Source: Kryptolebias marmoratus
Taxonomy: Eukaryota > Chordata > Actinopteri > Cyprinodontiformes > Rivulidae
Reading direction: 5' to 3'
DNA: 64,000 nt
NCBI RefSeq assembly: GCF_001649575.2
Contig: NC_051431.1
Coordinates: 16,149,099 to 16,213,098 of the forward strand
Made by a program: the position numbers and the translations under genes. Each line of letters starts with the position of its first letter. Position 1 is the stretch's first letter. This document shows, piece after piece, positions 23,930 to 34,913 of the stretch. The notes below the pieces were generated by a model. It was not told where the DNA came from. It saw only the letters and a program-made list of their open reading frames with translations, and ran no database searches.

Positions 23930-24440
23930 AGACATTGTTTAACCGTTGCTGTGGTTAGATGAGACTGAACTCGAACAACTTCCTGTCTGAGGTAAATCCA
24001 CCACCTCTCCTTATGCTGACAACACCACCATCACAGTGAAGCATGGTGGTGGCAACATCATGCTGTGGGGATGCTGTTCATTGGCTGGGACTGGAAAATG
24101 GAGTTAACAGAAAGATGGATGGAGCAAACCCTTGAGAGGAAGTTGTTGGGATTTTTCCAGAGAATTGAAACTGGGACAGAGGTCCCCCTTCCAGCAGGAC
24201 AAAGATCCTAAACACTCGGGTGGTTTCAGGAGAACCAGTTAAATATCCTGGAATGGTCCAGTCAAAGCCCAGACCTCGGTCCAACTGAGAATTTTTGGTT
24301 TGATTTAATGATTGTTACACAATTTGGTCATGCAGAAAGAACTAAAACAGTTCGAGTGGTTAGATGTCTCAAGCTTATGGAGATGGACCTCAGGAGACTT
24401 GATGCTGTAACTGCTGCAAAAATAAATGAATACTGGTCCA
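23930..24440 (+). pseudogene. Tc1-like transposase, 3' part, degenerate
   Basis: The stretch closely follows fish Tc1-type transposase [16 protein letters not shown], a FQQDKDPKHS motif (Tc1 QQDNDPKHTA, holding the second catalytic aspartate), a diverged SPDLNPIEN region near 24270, and a terminal RCLKLMEMDLRRLDAV piece. Stops, frameshifts and a deletion after about 24315 inactivate it. The N-terminal DNA-binding part and terminal repeats were not found. Confidence 0.8.
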
Positions 24441-27039
24441 TACGAGGTTTTTTATTTTTATGTTTATACTTTTTAGAAGGATTTAAATGAAGTTTTTCTC
24501 CCCTTTGACTTCATTAATCTGAAGTATTTTTGCAGAACTATTATTTTTAATCAAATTATTGTTGAATTAAATTTCACGTTGTGAGGCAACAAAACAAAGA
24601 ACACCAAAAACAATCAATACTTTTTGCCGAAGAGTTGCACCTCTCCACTTTTTTCTGTATTTTGTACTCTCCCCTTGCCTCCTCTCTCGTGGCCTGTTAC
24701 CATAAAACTGATTGCATAAAAACGGGGCTACTTGAGAGTAAATAGACATAGAGGTTCAGCTGAAGCAAAGTGTACAGCATTGGTTTTTCTTCATCACTGC
24801 AGTTTTCTCTAGAATTGCAGGAGAAAAAAAAGGGAAACAAAGGGACAAAAAAAGCACAACCTAAAGTCAGAGGTCCATCTAATGTGGTTGGAAGGTGCAG
24901 ATTTTAAGCATCTAACATTCTCATAACATTATGATATAAGACCACTGTTAAATTATTAGTTTGATGTCTCCTTTCTTGTGTTTTTCAGCATTTTTGTAGT
25001 TTGATCTGTTGAAGAAAACCTCAACTAGTGTTGTCAATTAGACCAAATGGGCTTGGTTCGCGCATCATGTCAAGCTCTGATGCACTCAAGTGAAAAGTAA
25101 AATCACTCAAAAGTTTAAAACAACATTTTTACTGTTTACCGTGACATTTGACATTGTGCATTACCACCAGCAGCAGGAAAAAAGCTCAGAAACAACTCCT
25201 CTGCATCATCCTAAATTTCAAACGGGGAATTCATAATTGTCGATGTAAGAAGGGGAAGGCAGGAGTCTGACTCGTGTGGGGAGGAGTGTTAAAAGCATTT
25301 TGGACCCATTAACACCATTTTCTCTCCCTTTGCAGCCTTTTAAAGGCAACTCTGTCTGACACGGCGTCTCTTTCAGGGATGTGTGCTGCAACTGCGTAGC
25401 TGCCTTTTCAGGGAAGTGTGAAATCATGTTGGATGAGTCAACTTCACACTCCTCCCTTAAAGAAGTTGTCATTTTCCTCAGTTTATTACCCTGTCTGCCT
25501 CTTCCATGTCCCCCTCTCCATCTTTTCTCCCACACCAAAGCAGGAGTATTAGTGGAGTCCCGTCTCTGTTAAATATTATGTGTTTCTATCATTTTAAATT
25601 TCACGTTTTACTTATTGTCTCCATATTTATCGCCCAGCGCCAAAAGCAAAAGGAAGATAGCGTCTCCTGAGAGGATCACATTTAAGTATTAAGTTAACAG
25701 TTTTTGTTCTGTCTGCACTTATACAGTTTGGTTGTCTTTGGGGCTTTATATGCTTTAAGTTTTAAGAATAAAATTGTCAGATCTGTTTCATGTGGACAGT
25801 TTTCCCTCTCTTTTTCTGAAAAATCAAGAATTCTATTCAAACTTTTAAAGCTGTAGTTTTTGTTCAGTACATTCTTGCAATCCAGCGGCCTACAATCACG
25901 AAACACACCACAACCTTATCGAACCCTAAACTCACCACCTGTCTCCACTTGTGTCTTTGTGGACGCTCTCTAATGGCTCAGCTGTTCTGTCAGACTGCGC
26001 CTATCTGCCGGCTTGGCGGCGTCTATCGTTCCTAATGAAGCATGTTGGTGGCAGAGACACCGAGCTAATCTGTCTCTGGCTGCAGCTCTGTGTGGAATCA
26101 CACAAATAAAGTAAATGTACAAACACAAGGTGGAAACGCCCGCTTGCGGGGAACCTTCTCACAACACAACTGGTTTAAATGTGGGGAGAACGAAGGACAA
26201 ATTGGGAAATCTGTTTGTGAAAAATGGTTTTCTATTTGTGCACCTACTACACTATTTATATGCAAAAACAATCAAGGAGTTGCCGTTTTTTCCTTTTCTT
26301 TTTTTTGTTTTGTTTTGCTTTTTAAAGACAACATTTGATCACTCGTGTGAATTTTGGTGTACTTGAAAAAGAAATTGAAAGGATTTTTATGGCTGCTGGG
26401 GTTTGTGTTTCTCAAAGTGGATCATTGAGAAGAAGTACTGCGGGACGAGTTTCAGTAACACTTTGCTGATGCAACGCTGATGATAAAAAAGAAAGATAAC
26501 TGTGCCTCTTGAAGACAGAAAAAAAAAGGGCTACAAGCATAAACCTACACAAAAAATACAGCAGTAAGTGTATTATTTACCCATGTGTGGTGTATATTTT
26601 AGTGAAGAACTGGCCAAACTTGGATATGGTTTATGGCTTTTAGTGTTCGAGGTTTGCTAGGAATTTAATTTTGTTTTTTGTGCCAGATTATGTCTTTAAT
26701 TTCTCTCTGATTTTCTTGTGTCCGTGATCACCCTTTTTATTTTCTAACAACTAAGGTTCCTGTCACCCTTGATGACGCAACAACATAAAGCCCAGAGCAT
26801 GGATCATCTTTGCAGGCTCTTGGTGAGGTCTTCAGGTGAGTATTATGAAGGCAGTGAGGTCTCCATTACGTATGATAATTACGTATATTGGTTGTGGAGA
26901 GTTTTGAGCACTGCAGTGTAATTAAGACAGAGTCTGGGCACACCGGAGTGGCTTGGTTGTTTTGTGCTTAGCGTAGAACACCATCAGCCCTGTACTAGTG
27001 TGGAACAAATGACCTGTGATTTTGTGATTAAACTTACCA

Positions 27040-27665
27040 TTTATCAGGTTTCAACAACTGAAGGATGACATTTGTTCATCACAAGGAACCCTTATCATCA
27101 TATTTACACCGATAAAGGAAGAAACAAATTTTTTTTTCTTAAAGGTTTTCTTATAAAAATAAAAATAAATCAAGAAAATATATTCTGTCATCCTAAATGT
27201 TTATTGTTGAATTTAAGACTAACACTAAAAGTTCAGAGAATATTTTTGTGAGGAATGACTAAGTAATTACTTTGAATGAGGATTTATCAAGATAAAACAC
27301 GGCAATGAGTAATACTTTTATATTCTAAAATGAAATAGTGATTATTAGTTTATCTAAACCAAGATATTTTTTTAACAGAATGTTTGGATTTTAGAATCAA
27401 TGTTTTTATTGATTTTTTTTTATTAGAACAAGAGTTTGGAGCACTTTAAATTATTTTGGTAAAAAGTTCACTTTGGAATTTGGTCAGAGGATGGTATTAA
27501 TTCTGACAGGTTGTCAGGTTAATTTTGATTAAACATCAGATCTGTGAATAACTGAATAGATGTCCACAAGTGCATACACGTGTCCAAAAACAATCAAAAT
27601 TCCCTCAGGTCAGAATGTGAGAGAACAGATGACGGCAGGTCAGAGGTCATAAAAAGGGATGATTC
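27040..27665 (+). repeat. Homologous segment I, inverted relative to 47925-49335
   Basis: Its reverse complement aligns by eye over about 600 bp with the segment at 47925-49335 inside dync2h1. Shared phrases include GACCTCTGACC, TTGTGGACATCTAT, AGAATTAATACCATCCTCTG, TTCCAAAGTGAACT, TAAAATCCAAACATTCTGTT and AGTCATTCCTCACAAA. This copy lacks the roughly 890-bp insertion present in the other. It is probably a dispersed mobile element of unknown type, without visible termini or coding capacity. Confidence 0.8.
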
Positions 27666-28944
27666 TTCATGACACATGTGCCAGGGCAGGGCTGGGATGT
27701 AGTAGTATCATTGTAGGAATATACTACTGAAGTAAAGAGTGTGATGAGGGCACAGGAGAGCCTCTCAGGCCATGAAAACTAGCAGGTAAAAACCTACTTG
27801 GCGAGTACAATAGGAGCGTAGCAGCAGCATCATGATTACCTTCAGACTGAAGGGGGTTTTCTAAATTTGTTGCCATCGAGCCATGTCCTAATAAAACACG
27901 GAGAGCACTGTGAGGTCATCGGTCTCTTTGTAACCTGCAACCTAATCCTTTCCAATTTTTTAAAACTCTCAGTTTTGCTAGTTCCCTTTTTCCTTTTAAA
28001 CATAAACGTTTACTTTTTCAACCTTCATTCGAGCTTAGAGTTAATTTTGAAAATTCTCCGAACCTGTAGAATTTGGGTTAAACATCCAGCTATTTCTTGG
28101 TCTGCTAACCTTTCATTTAGGCACCATCTCAGTTTAGGACTCTATGAATTTAACAGCATTTTCTCATAATGCTTCTTTTTTTTTTTCGTCGAAAAAGTTG
28201 AATGAAAAGGAACACATTTTTGCGTGAGCACTTTATTCATTATAAGTATTTCAGCTTATTTTTCTTGAGGAATTTTTAAAGTCACTCTTTTCACTCGATA
28301 AGAAAACAGCTCAGGAAGAATGTTTGTCCAAAAGGAAAGTAACTTACTCCGCCTTGGGAGGTAGAGAATATTTACACTTTTAACAACCTAAATTTTTATT
28401 TTCCGTTAGGAAATAGCCCATTTGGTGCTGATTAGATCTTTTGTTGGGAACAATCCACAGATATTAGGACTCAGCAGCAGATCATGGTAACTAATTTGTA
28501 GCAGGAGTGACGGTTTTAAACAGTATTGACGGTTCTAATAAAGAACAATCAAACACACAGCAACTAAATGGAAAGAGATTATTTGGTACTTATGTTTTCT
28601 TTATGGAAACTGATCAGTGTCAGCAGTCTGTGAATTGGCAGGCGTTCACAGCTCGATTGTTGCTGACACTTCCCCCGACTGAGCATCTCCACTCAAATAA
28701 CCGCAGCCAAGGTCACGATGACGCATCAAAACACAGAACGGATGCAAACAAGCAAAAGAAATAAATAAGTAAAGATAGCTGATGAAGAAGCTGTTTTTGT
28801 GGCACAAACACCCGTGTCGCCCCACATGCAACTCCACACTGGTGATGAAGTTGGATTGATTTTTTACCTCAAACTTAACTCAGAATCATCAGAGTAGATT
28901 CACCTTCATTTTTTTTAGAGGTGTACATTTGTAGTGTACTTTTA

Positions 28945-29660
28945 CACTGTAAAATGTGTCTTTGTCTGTTTGTTGTTTCCGTTCATTATCTGCAAAGTTG
29001 TCGTGATAAAAAAATTAATGATAAGTTGAAAACAAACCATGAAAAGTCTTGCCTAACTGAATTAAAATTGCCTCTCAGCTTAACTCTGCAGGTCAGTCAG
29101 CCTGGTCGGTGGACTCAAATGTTTTAACCATCACAGTTTTTAAAGTCTGTCCCTCCTCCTAAATGCTAAGACCATTTTCAGGAAAATAAGACAAGGACTC
29201 TTTCCAATCAAACAGCAGGAAGTGAATTTTGGACTAACAAGCGGATTGCTTAAATACTGCACCATGACAAAGTGCTCTGTCGTCGTACCAGAACAAATTT
29301 GTTTCAAAAAGGCAACATTAGTTATGTTGAAACTGGCTTTTAAATTTAGTCCAATGTTTTAGTTCAATCAGTTCATGAATTCCATTCAAACGTGCTACTA
29401 TAGATGTGTAGATTGAACTGTGATACCAAGCAGTTTAATCATTTAAGGGATCTAGATCAACACAAATGAATCAAAGTCTAATTAACTTACCGTTTTATTA
29501 ATTCCAAACATTTTCAAATTCGAACCCAATCAACCAAACTAACAGAGTTGTTTACACTACAAGCAATTAATACGGAAGAGAACATAAGATGTTAGTAGAA
29601 CATGTTATGGTCACTTCCCTCATTAGTTTGAGTTGAATCAACATGTTAGATTTTACAGTG
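28945..29660. mobile_element. CACTG-ended non-autonomous DNA element
   Basis: Left end CACTGTAAAATGTG and right end GATTTTACAGTG form a terminal inverted repeat of about 11 bp. CACTGTAAAA ends recur in many fish non-autonomous elements. It is 716 bp with no coding frame. No clear target duplication is visible, so the superfamily and exact limits are uncertain. Confidence 0.5.
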
Positions 29661-30436
29661 CATCAACTTGCAAGTATTTCTTTTCATAAAAAAGCAGCAA
29701 AAATCAGCTTTAAAGTGGAAATCTAAAGCGCGGCTACAGCTCGCACGCAGACTCCTCACAACCGACGGTCAGTCACAATCAGTAGGGTTTTTTTTGCTGT
29801 ATCATCGCCACTTTAGGGCATCCAGCTGTGTGAGCATGTGCTCCACAGTTTGTCTAAGAGCTGGTAGACAGGCTGTGATCATAAATCTGTCCAGCTGTAA
29901 CCACGGTGATTTACACTTTCAGAGAAACCATAAACATCCGCGCTGAGCGGCCCACTGCCCTCAGAAGGCTGAATTAAGTGGTGAGTGTGGAACTTTGTGT
30001 GTACTCCCGCTTGCATGTGTCTGTGTGTGCGTAAGTTTCCTCAAGGGCATCCCTCACTGGAGATGAGAGCCGAGTTTTGTAATTGGCCGAGGTTCTGAGG
30101 GGGTGATTAATCTACGGCGGTCCACTGGCTGTGACGGCAGCAGGGAGGTGTTAGTGCAGCTGGTCAGTTAGCTGCTGTCAGCTCTCTAATCTGGAACATT
30201 CTTCAATATTAGATGGAGGCTAATATCAGATGGAGCGGTCAAACTGGACTGTGGTGTTTCTGTCCTGTCTCTCAATGTCTTTGTTGAATATCTGATTCAG
30301 TGTTTCATTACTTACAGAGGTAATTACTTAAGTTATTCCGTGTTCTCGATAGCTGCCCATCTATTCAGGTCCGCTCCACACGAATGCCAGTATTTTGCAA
30401 AATTAGCTTTTTCTTGCCCACTTTTCACGACGCACA

Positions 30437-30829
30437 AGCCTGTCAATGTCTGTGTTTGTTAGTTAGTCTGTTTGTTTGCAAAATATCTCATACATCACAG
30501 GACAGATTTGAACAAAACTCTTGAATGTACATCTACAACTGATTAACCTCAGTCAACCCATATCAATATGACCATCACAGCTAATCACCCTTAACCAACA
30601 CAAAATTGCCTAAAACTTAGTCAGATTTACACATATTGAGCTAAGTTTTGACGTAGTAGCAGCTGAGAGGCATCTTCAACACAAATTCTGAGCACTAACA
30701 CATCCCGCAGCATCGTATGAGACCACACATGACAGCGTTTACAAGGTTTGACCAAAATGGCAACAACTCCATCCCCTATCATCATGAGATCATCTTAATG
30801 TAAATGTAGCAATGAAAGGCAGCGGGCGA
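30437..30829 (+). repeat. R-repeat copy with preserved right end
   Basis: It shares the ordered R blocks (GTTTGCAAAATATCTCATAC, GTACATCTACAACTGATTAA, a TATTGAGCTAAGTTTTGA block, GTAGTAGCAGCTGAGAG) and continues through GTTTGACCAAAATGGCAACA and GAGATCATCTTAATG to ATGAAAGGCAGCGGGCGAT. It is the longest copy on the right side. Confidence 0.7.
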
Positions 30830-31960
30830 TGTGCTCTCATTTTTTTTCATATTTTGACCCACTCATAAATAATGTCAAAATACGCTAAAGAATGTAGCAA
30901 AACACAAACCAGTGTGACATTAGCCTAAAGCCAGTGATGTTTAGTCCTGACAGTTCTCATACCCCAGTAAACAATTTGTACAAAGAGAGCAGAAAGGCTT
31001 CAAGGGACATGTGAAAACTGCAGGCACGGTGAGGGAAAAAAAAGAAAAAAAAAAAAGATACGACCTGAGAGGAAACAGTCGAGGAAACATTAGAAACAAA
31101 AGACGGCATGCAAAGCAGAGAGGCGAGTCAATGCAGCGAGAGAAAAGAAGTCGGAAACTCCGCTGAAGTGTGTTAGCATCTCCCGAGAGGATCACAGATT
31201 TGAGAGACGAGTGACCTTGTGTTCGTCTGTCGGCCCCCTTTGACTCTGCTGGAGGCCGGATACTTCTCCAAAGCGAAGAGACACACACACACGCCTGAGC
31301 GCACAAACCATTGTACGAGTCCTCTGTGTGCTCCCACAGTTTCATTCGCACCTCCACACGTACACATGAAATAACTTGCAGCTCAACAAAAAAAAAAAAA
31401 AAAGGGGTTTTCATGCAAAGACGGCAGTCTTTTGTTTTTTTTCTTTTTAACTCAACAAATGTGATAGTCCCACAATATGCCATAAAGGCTTTAACTGTTT
31501 AGCCTTGCTGACATCCTTTTCTCCGAAGGCACTCTTTCTCTTTTCAACTAGACAAGCCTGCCTTTTTCCTTTCATATTTCATACCATATAATCAAAAGAA
31601 AATATCTTACTCTTTGCTGTAGATATTTCAAATTAAATACCAGGCAGAAGCAAATGACCCCTGGATACTTGATACGTTATAATATGTACAACCACATCTT
31701 TTGACCCTCACAAAATCGTCATCTATCTGGAATTTGTGAAGATTGCATTTTCTCAACCGTTATCACGGAAAGCGATAATGTATTTGACTGTGTCTGTGTG
31801 TGTTTGTAACTTCCTTCTCAGGATTTCACCAAAATGGCCGTAACTCCATAACTTCTCAACAAAAAAAAAAAAGAGACATTTTGGAAGATGTATTAACATA
31901 AATCTCCAAAACATTCAACGTCACATTTTAAAGAGATAAAAATAAGAATCCTTTTGTTGC

Positions 31961-32268
31961 TGTTAGGGTAGCCATCACCCCTGGGGTGGGCCCTGTTCCA
32001 CAGAACCTGTCCTGCAGTGTGTGATACGGAGGCCCAGTATGGACAAATCACTTACCAAACACTGGAAACAACTAGTCCAATTAATTAAGACTCTAGCCCC
32101 AATGAACAAGCACAGGGGGAGAGAATTGATGTATTGACCAAAGCATGTACAACCCTGCTATAAAAGGTGGCAGTGTGCCTTGTTTGCACTTGTGTGTTTC
32201 GCCACAGATAAAGTAATAGTTCATTATCTGAGTGTGTTAGTCCCACTTGAGAAATCTATTTATTGCCT
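31961..32268 (+). mobile_element. Probable solo LTR (308 bp) inserted in an R repeat
   Basis: It is flanked by exact 6-bp repeats TGTTGC (31955-31960 and 32269-32274). It starts TGTTAGGGTAGCC, has a TATA box TATAAAAGG at 32159-32167, and a GATAAAGTAATAG polyadenylation-like site downstream, which is the U3-R-U5 layout. It interrupts a recognisable R repeat, which supports insertion. The 3' end does not show the usual CA dinucleotide, so class and boundary are uncertain. Confidence 0.5.
32159..32167 (+). promoter_or_regulatory. TATA box in the LTR-like insertion
   Basis: TATAAAAGG is preceded by CCCTGC and followed 25-35 bp later by TTTGCACTTGTG, a plausible start region for Pol II transcription. 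Confidence 0.4.
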
Positions 32269-32296
32269 GTTGCCATGAAAGGCAGGCGTTAATGCA

Positions 32297-32612
32297 ATTC
32301 CCTAAGTTTGTCAGTTAGCAAAATGCCTCCTGAACCAGTGGATGGATTTTAATGAAACTCTCAGAAAGTAATCATTGGACGTACATCTACAACTGATTAA
32401 CTTTTGGAGTCAACACAATTTAAGGTGCCCACCACAACTAATTGGCCTTAAGAAAAAAAACAACAACTGGGATTGCAATAGCTGACAGTCACTCACAACA
32501 TATGCTGTGTACACAATACTATTATCAAGATTTGACCAAAATGGCTACAACTCATTTCTCAGGACAAGATCATCTTAGTTAAAAATTTTGTCATGAAAGG
32601 CGTCAGAATTGT
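32297..32612 (+). repeat. R-repeat copy
   Basis: A good match to the consensus: GTCAGTTAGCAAAATGCCTC, GAACCAGTGGATGGATTTTA, ATGAAACTCTCAGAAAGTAA, CATCTACAACTGATTAACTT, TTGGAGTCAACACAATTTAA, GATTTGACCAAAATGGCTAC and GACAAGATCATCTTAG, ending GTCATGAAAGGCG. Confidence 0.7.
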
Positions 32613-33059
32613 CTTTGAATTTGTCAATATTTGTGTCTCTGGTTGTAGTTAAAACCACCCAAAAGTGAAGCACGTTCTTCTGCCATGATTAGAAATGTTG
32701 CAGTCGAAAATAAGTCTGTGCTTCTTATGTAAAAATATTGGGACTGATTGCAACGCTGGGTCTTTATTTACACCTGCATGCAGCTGTTAGCGGGTTTAGA
32801 GCTCCATCATCTCCAATTACACGGTGACTGGCCTCCGCGGTGTTTTATTATTTGTTCTCTCTTCTGCAAAAAGTTATTTACAAGATGCTGCAAAAATCCT
32901 GTGAGTAAGATTTTCAAATTTTGATTCAATCAACATAATTCATTCAGAGTATGAACAAATAAACTTTAGATAACACCAGCAATAGACTGGTTCTGTATGT
33001 ATGTATGTCTGAATAAATCATGAAGTCAGAAAAATAAAACTGTTATAACAGTGGAGTGC

Positions 33060-33330
33060 AGAGGATGGATTCAGTAGTCTAACAGCCGGAGGAAATAAGC
33101 TGCTCTGAAGTCTGCTGGTGCAGCAGCACATACTTCAGTATAGTTTGCCAGAGGGCAGCAGGGTGAACAGGCTGTGGCTGCTTTGTCCTCTGGTATCCTG
33201 TCGACTCTGTGCAGACGCCTCGCATCACTATTGTGGAGAGTGGTGTCCAATCCGACGCTGCACACATCCCACACGCCAGTTTATTATCTTTCCAGTTAGG
33301 ATGCCGCGCAGCGGGCCCTGGGAGACAGTA
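33060..33330 (-). pseudogene. LINE polymerase C-terminal fragment (L2/Rex-like)
   Basis: The minus strand contains HSLFTLLPSGKLY then, after a stop, a SRLQSSLFPPAVRLLNP ending. These match the conserved LLPSGRRYRS and FFPxAVRLLN tail of fish non-LTR retrotransposon polymerases. It is degenerate, with only the 3' end present. A related fragment is at 57125. Confidence 0.7.
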
Positions 33331-34740
33331 AGATTAAGCTCCTGCCAGGAAAAATCTGAGACAAAAGATAACTTTAGCAAGTTAGTATGCAGCAGAAGAA
33401 AGTGTAAGGAAAGATGATAAATGGAAAAACAGGAAACATGCTGCACCACTCAAATGTACCCAAGTATAAACCACAATAAAACACCAATTCTTTTTAAAGG
33501 TACTTCATTTTTGCAACTGCTTCTTTTCTAAGAGGCATGTAATAAAGAGCAATAGTGCAAATGCCTCCTTGTTGTGCGAACCATAGAATAGAGCATGATG
33601 AATAAAAATCACACAAAAAGTAAACAAAATGGTAAAATGGTAAAAAACTGCATAAATGTTACAAATATGTAATGTGTGACAATTGCTACACAGATTATAT
33701 TAAAAAACGATTTAAAGCAATAGTTTGAATGTTTAAAAGTTGGATTCTGCGGTAACAGAATATTGAATATTTAATATATTACCTGTTGTAGATATATCTT
33801 TGAATGACATCAGTTTGGAAAAACAGAGTTTAAGTCTCACAGGACTGATGCTCAAACGCCTAGTCTGAGCAAGGTCAGGACAAGAGGACTGCTGCAGTCC
33901 TAAAACACCACCATTCTTAAAAAAATCATAGTGGTTCATTGAAATTCTGTTTTATAAAGTCTCACATTACAGTTACTTATATCTATGCAAGTGCATATGG
34001 TGGCAGAAGCAGCTTCTATTAGCTCTTCTGGGAAGAATATAAAAAGTCTTAATGTCATAAAAAGTGTGTAATGTTAAACTGATGGTAAAATAACAAAAAG
34101 ATGAATTTCTATGAAACTGCTTTTTAAACCTTTACATTACCATTATTTTGACTTCACACAGTTACTCATATGGAACTGTGTGGTGATTTGCAAGCACAAG
34201 CAACAGCAGCAGCCTTTAGCTGTAGCCATTGTGAAGCAGTCTGGGGCATAATTGTAGGAATAACGCAAAACTGAGGATGATGATGTGAATGTGTGTGTTC
34301 TTGAGCTTGCTCAGACTAACTGTTCATTCTTCAATCTGGGAGAAACTAAACCCTATATCTCCAAATTGAGATTACAACAGGTAAGATATTTACTGCTCAT
34401 AACCTTTCCACAGAACTCCATCTCTAAAGATCTGAGCTATCCCTTTAATGTAGAATTGTTGACAGATACCATAACAGTTATCGAATATAATTTTTCTGTG
34501 CCTTTTGTTTTTGTGTCAACTGAACCCACCTGATACCAGGAAGCTGCTTTTCTTTCCAACATTTTGACTACTTCCTTGTGTTTCTACCCCCTTCCAGACC
34601 CTTCCACTCTGCTGTCTTAAGGGTGGATTTCCATTCCTTCCATCCTCCTCCCGTGCACACTGCAGCCAGCGTTTGCTTTGTCAGTTTCAATCCCTGAAAC
34701 CCCATCTGCTGATGTGAGACGTGCTGTGGCTTCCTCTGTG

Positions 34741-34746
34741 TTTATT
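34741..34746 (-). terminator. AATAAA just after the orphan frame
   Basis: On the minus strand an AATAAA lies only 11 nt after the stop codon of the open frame at 34758-34913. If that frame is a true terminal exon this would be a very short 3' untranslated region. Confidence 0.35.
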
Positions 34747-34757
34747 GGGGAGGCAGC

Positions 34758-34913
34758 TCAGTGAGACGTTTGGAGTCGCATGGTGTACACTGCGAAGCCG
34801 ATGAAGGCAGTGGGAAAGACCAGAGGTGTCATCACCACGAGCCCCAGGGACCGCTTTCCAGCCCCGGACTCCAGCAGCACAGATGGCGTGTGATGGAAAA
34901 AGTCAAATGCCAC
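34758..34913 (-). CDS. Candidate orphan terminal exon encoding a C-terminal transmembrane segment
   Basis: The open minus-strand frame has no ATG start in it, 51 codons plus TGA. It contains PSVLLESGAGKRS followed by a strongly hydrophobic stretch GLVVMTPLVFPTAFIGFAVY and a short tail TMRLQTSH. The DNA is GC-rich against AT-rich flanks. An acceptor could be the AG before TCCGGGGCTGG (about 34872) or before TGGCATTTGAC, neither strong. I could not place an upstream exon or a family. It could be the last exon of a small membrane protein, a retrocopy relic or chance. Confidence 0.25.
   Translation of the reverse strand: MAFDFFHHTPSVLLESGAGKRSLGLVVMTPLVFPTAFIGFAVYTMRLQTSH

Larger units (their letters stand above)
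31761..32290 (+). repeat. R-repeat copy with internal deletion, split by an LTR-like insertion
   Basis: The left end TATCACGGAAAGCGATAATG is followed by CTGTGTCTGTGTG, then a jump to CACCAAAATGGCCGTAACTC, so most of the core is deleted. The right end CATGAAAGGCAGGCG lies beyond an insertion at 31961-32268. Another copy begins almost directly after it. Confidence 0.55.

Noticed and set aside
26780..26850. Small exon-like stretch with TTTGCAG before and GTGAGT after
   Set aside because: Only about 20 nt between sites, with no flanking exons or known product. Such pairs occur often by chance.
30941..31483. 180-codon minus-strand frame, the longest in the window
   Set aside because: It has poly-Phe runs from T tracts, no recognisable domain, no splice context, and overlaps simple repeats. 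Best seen as chance.
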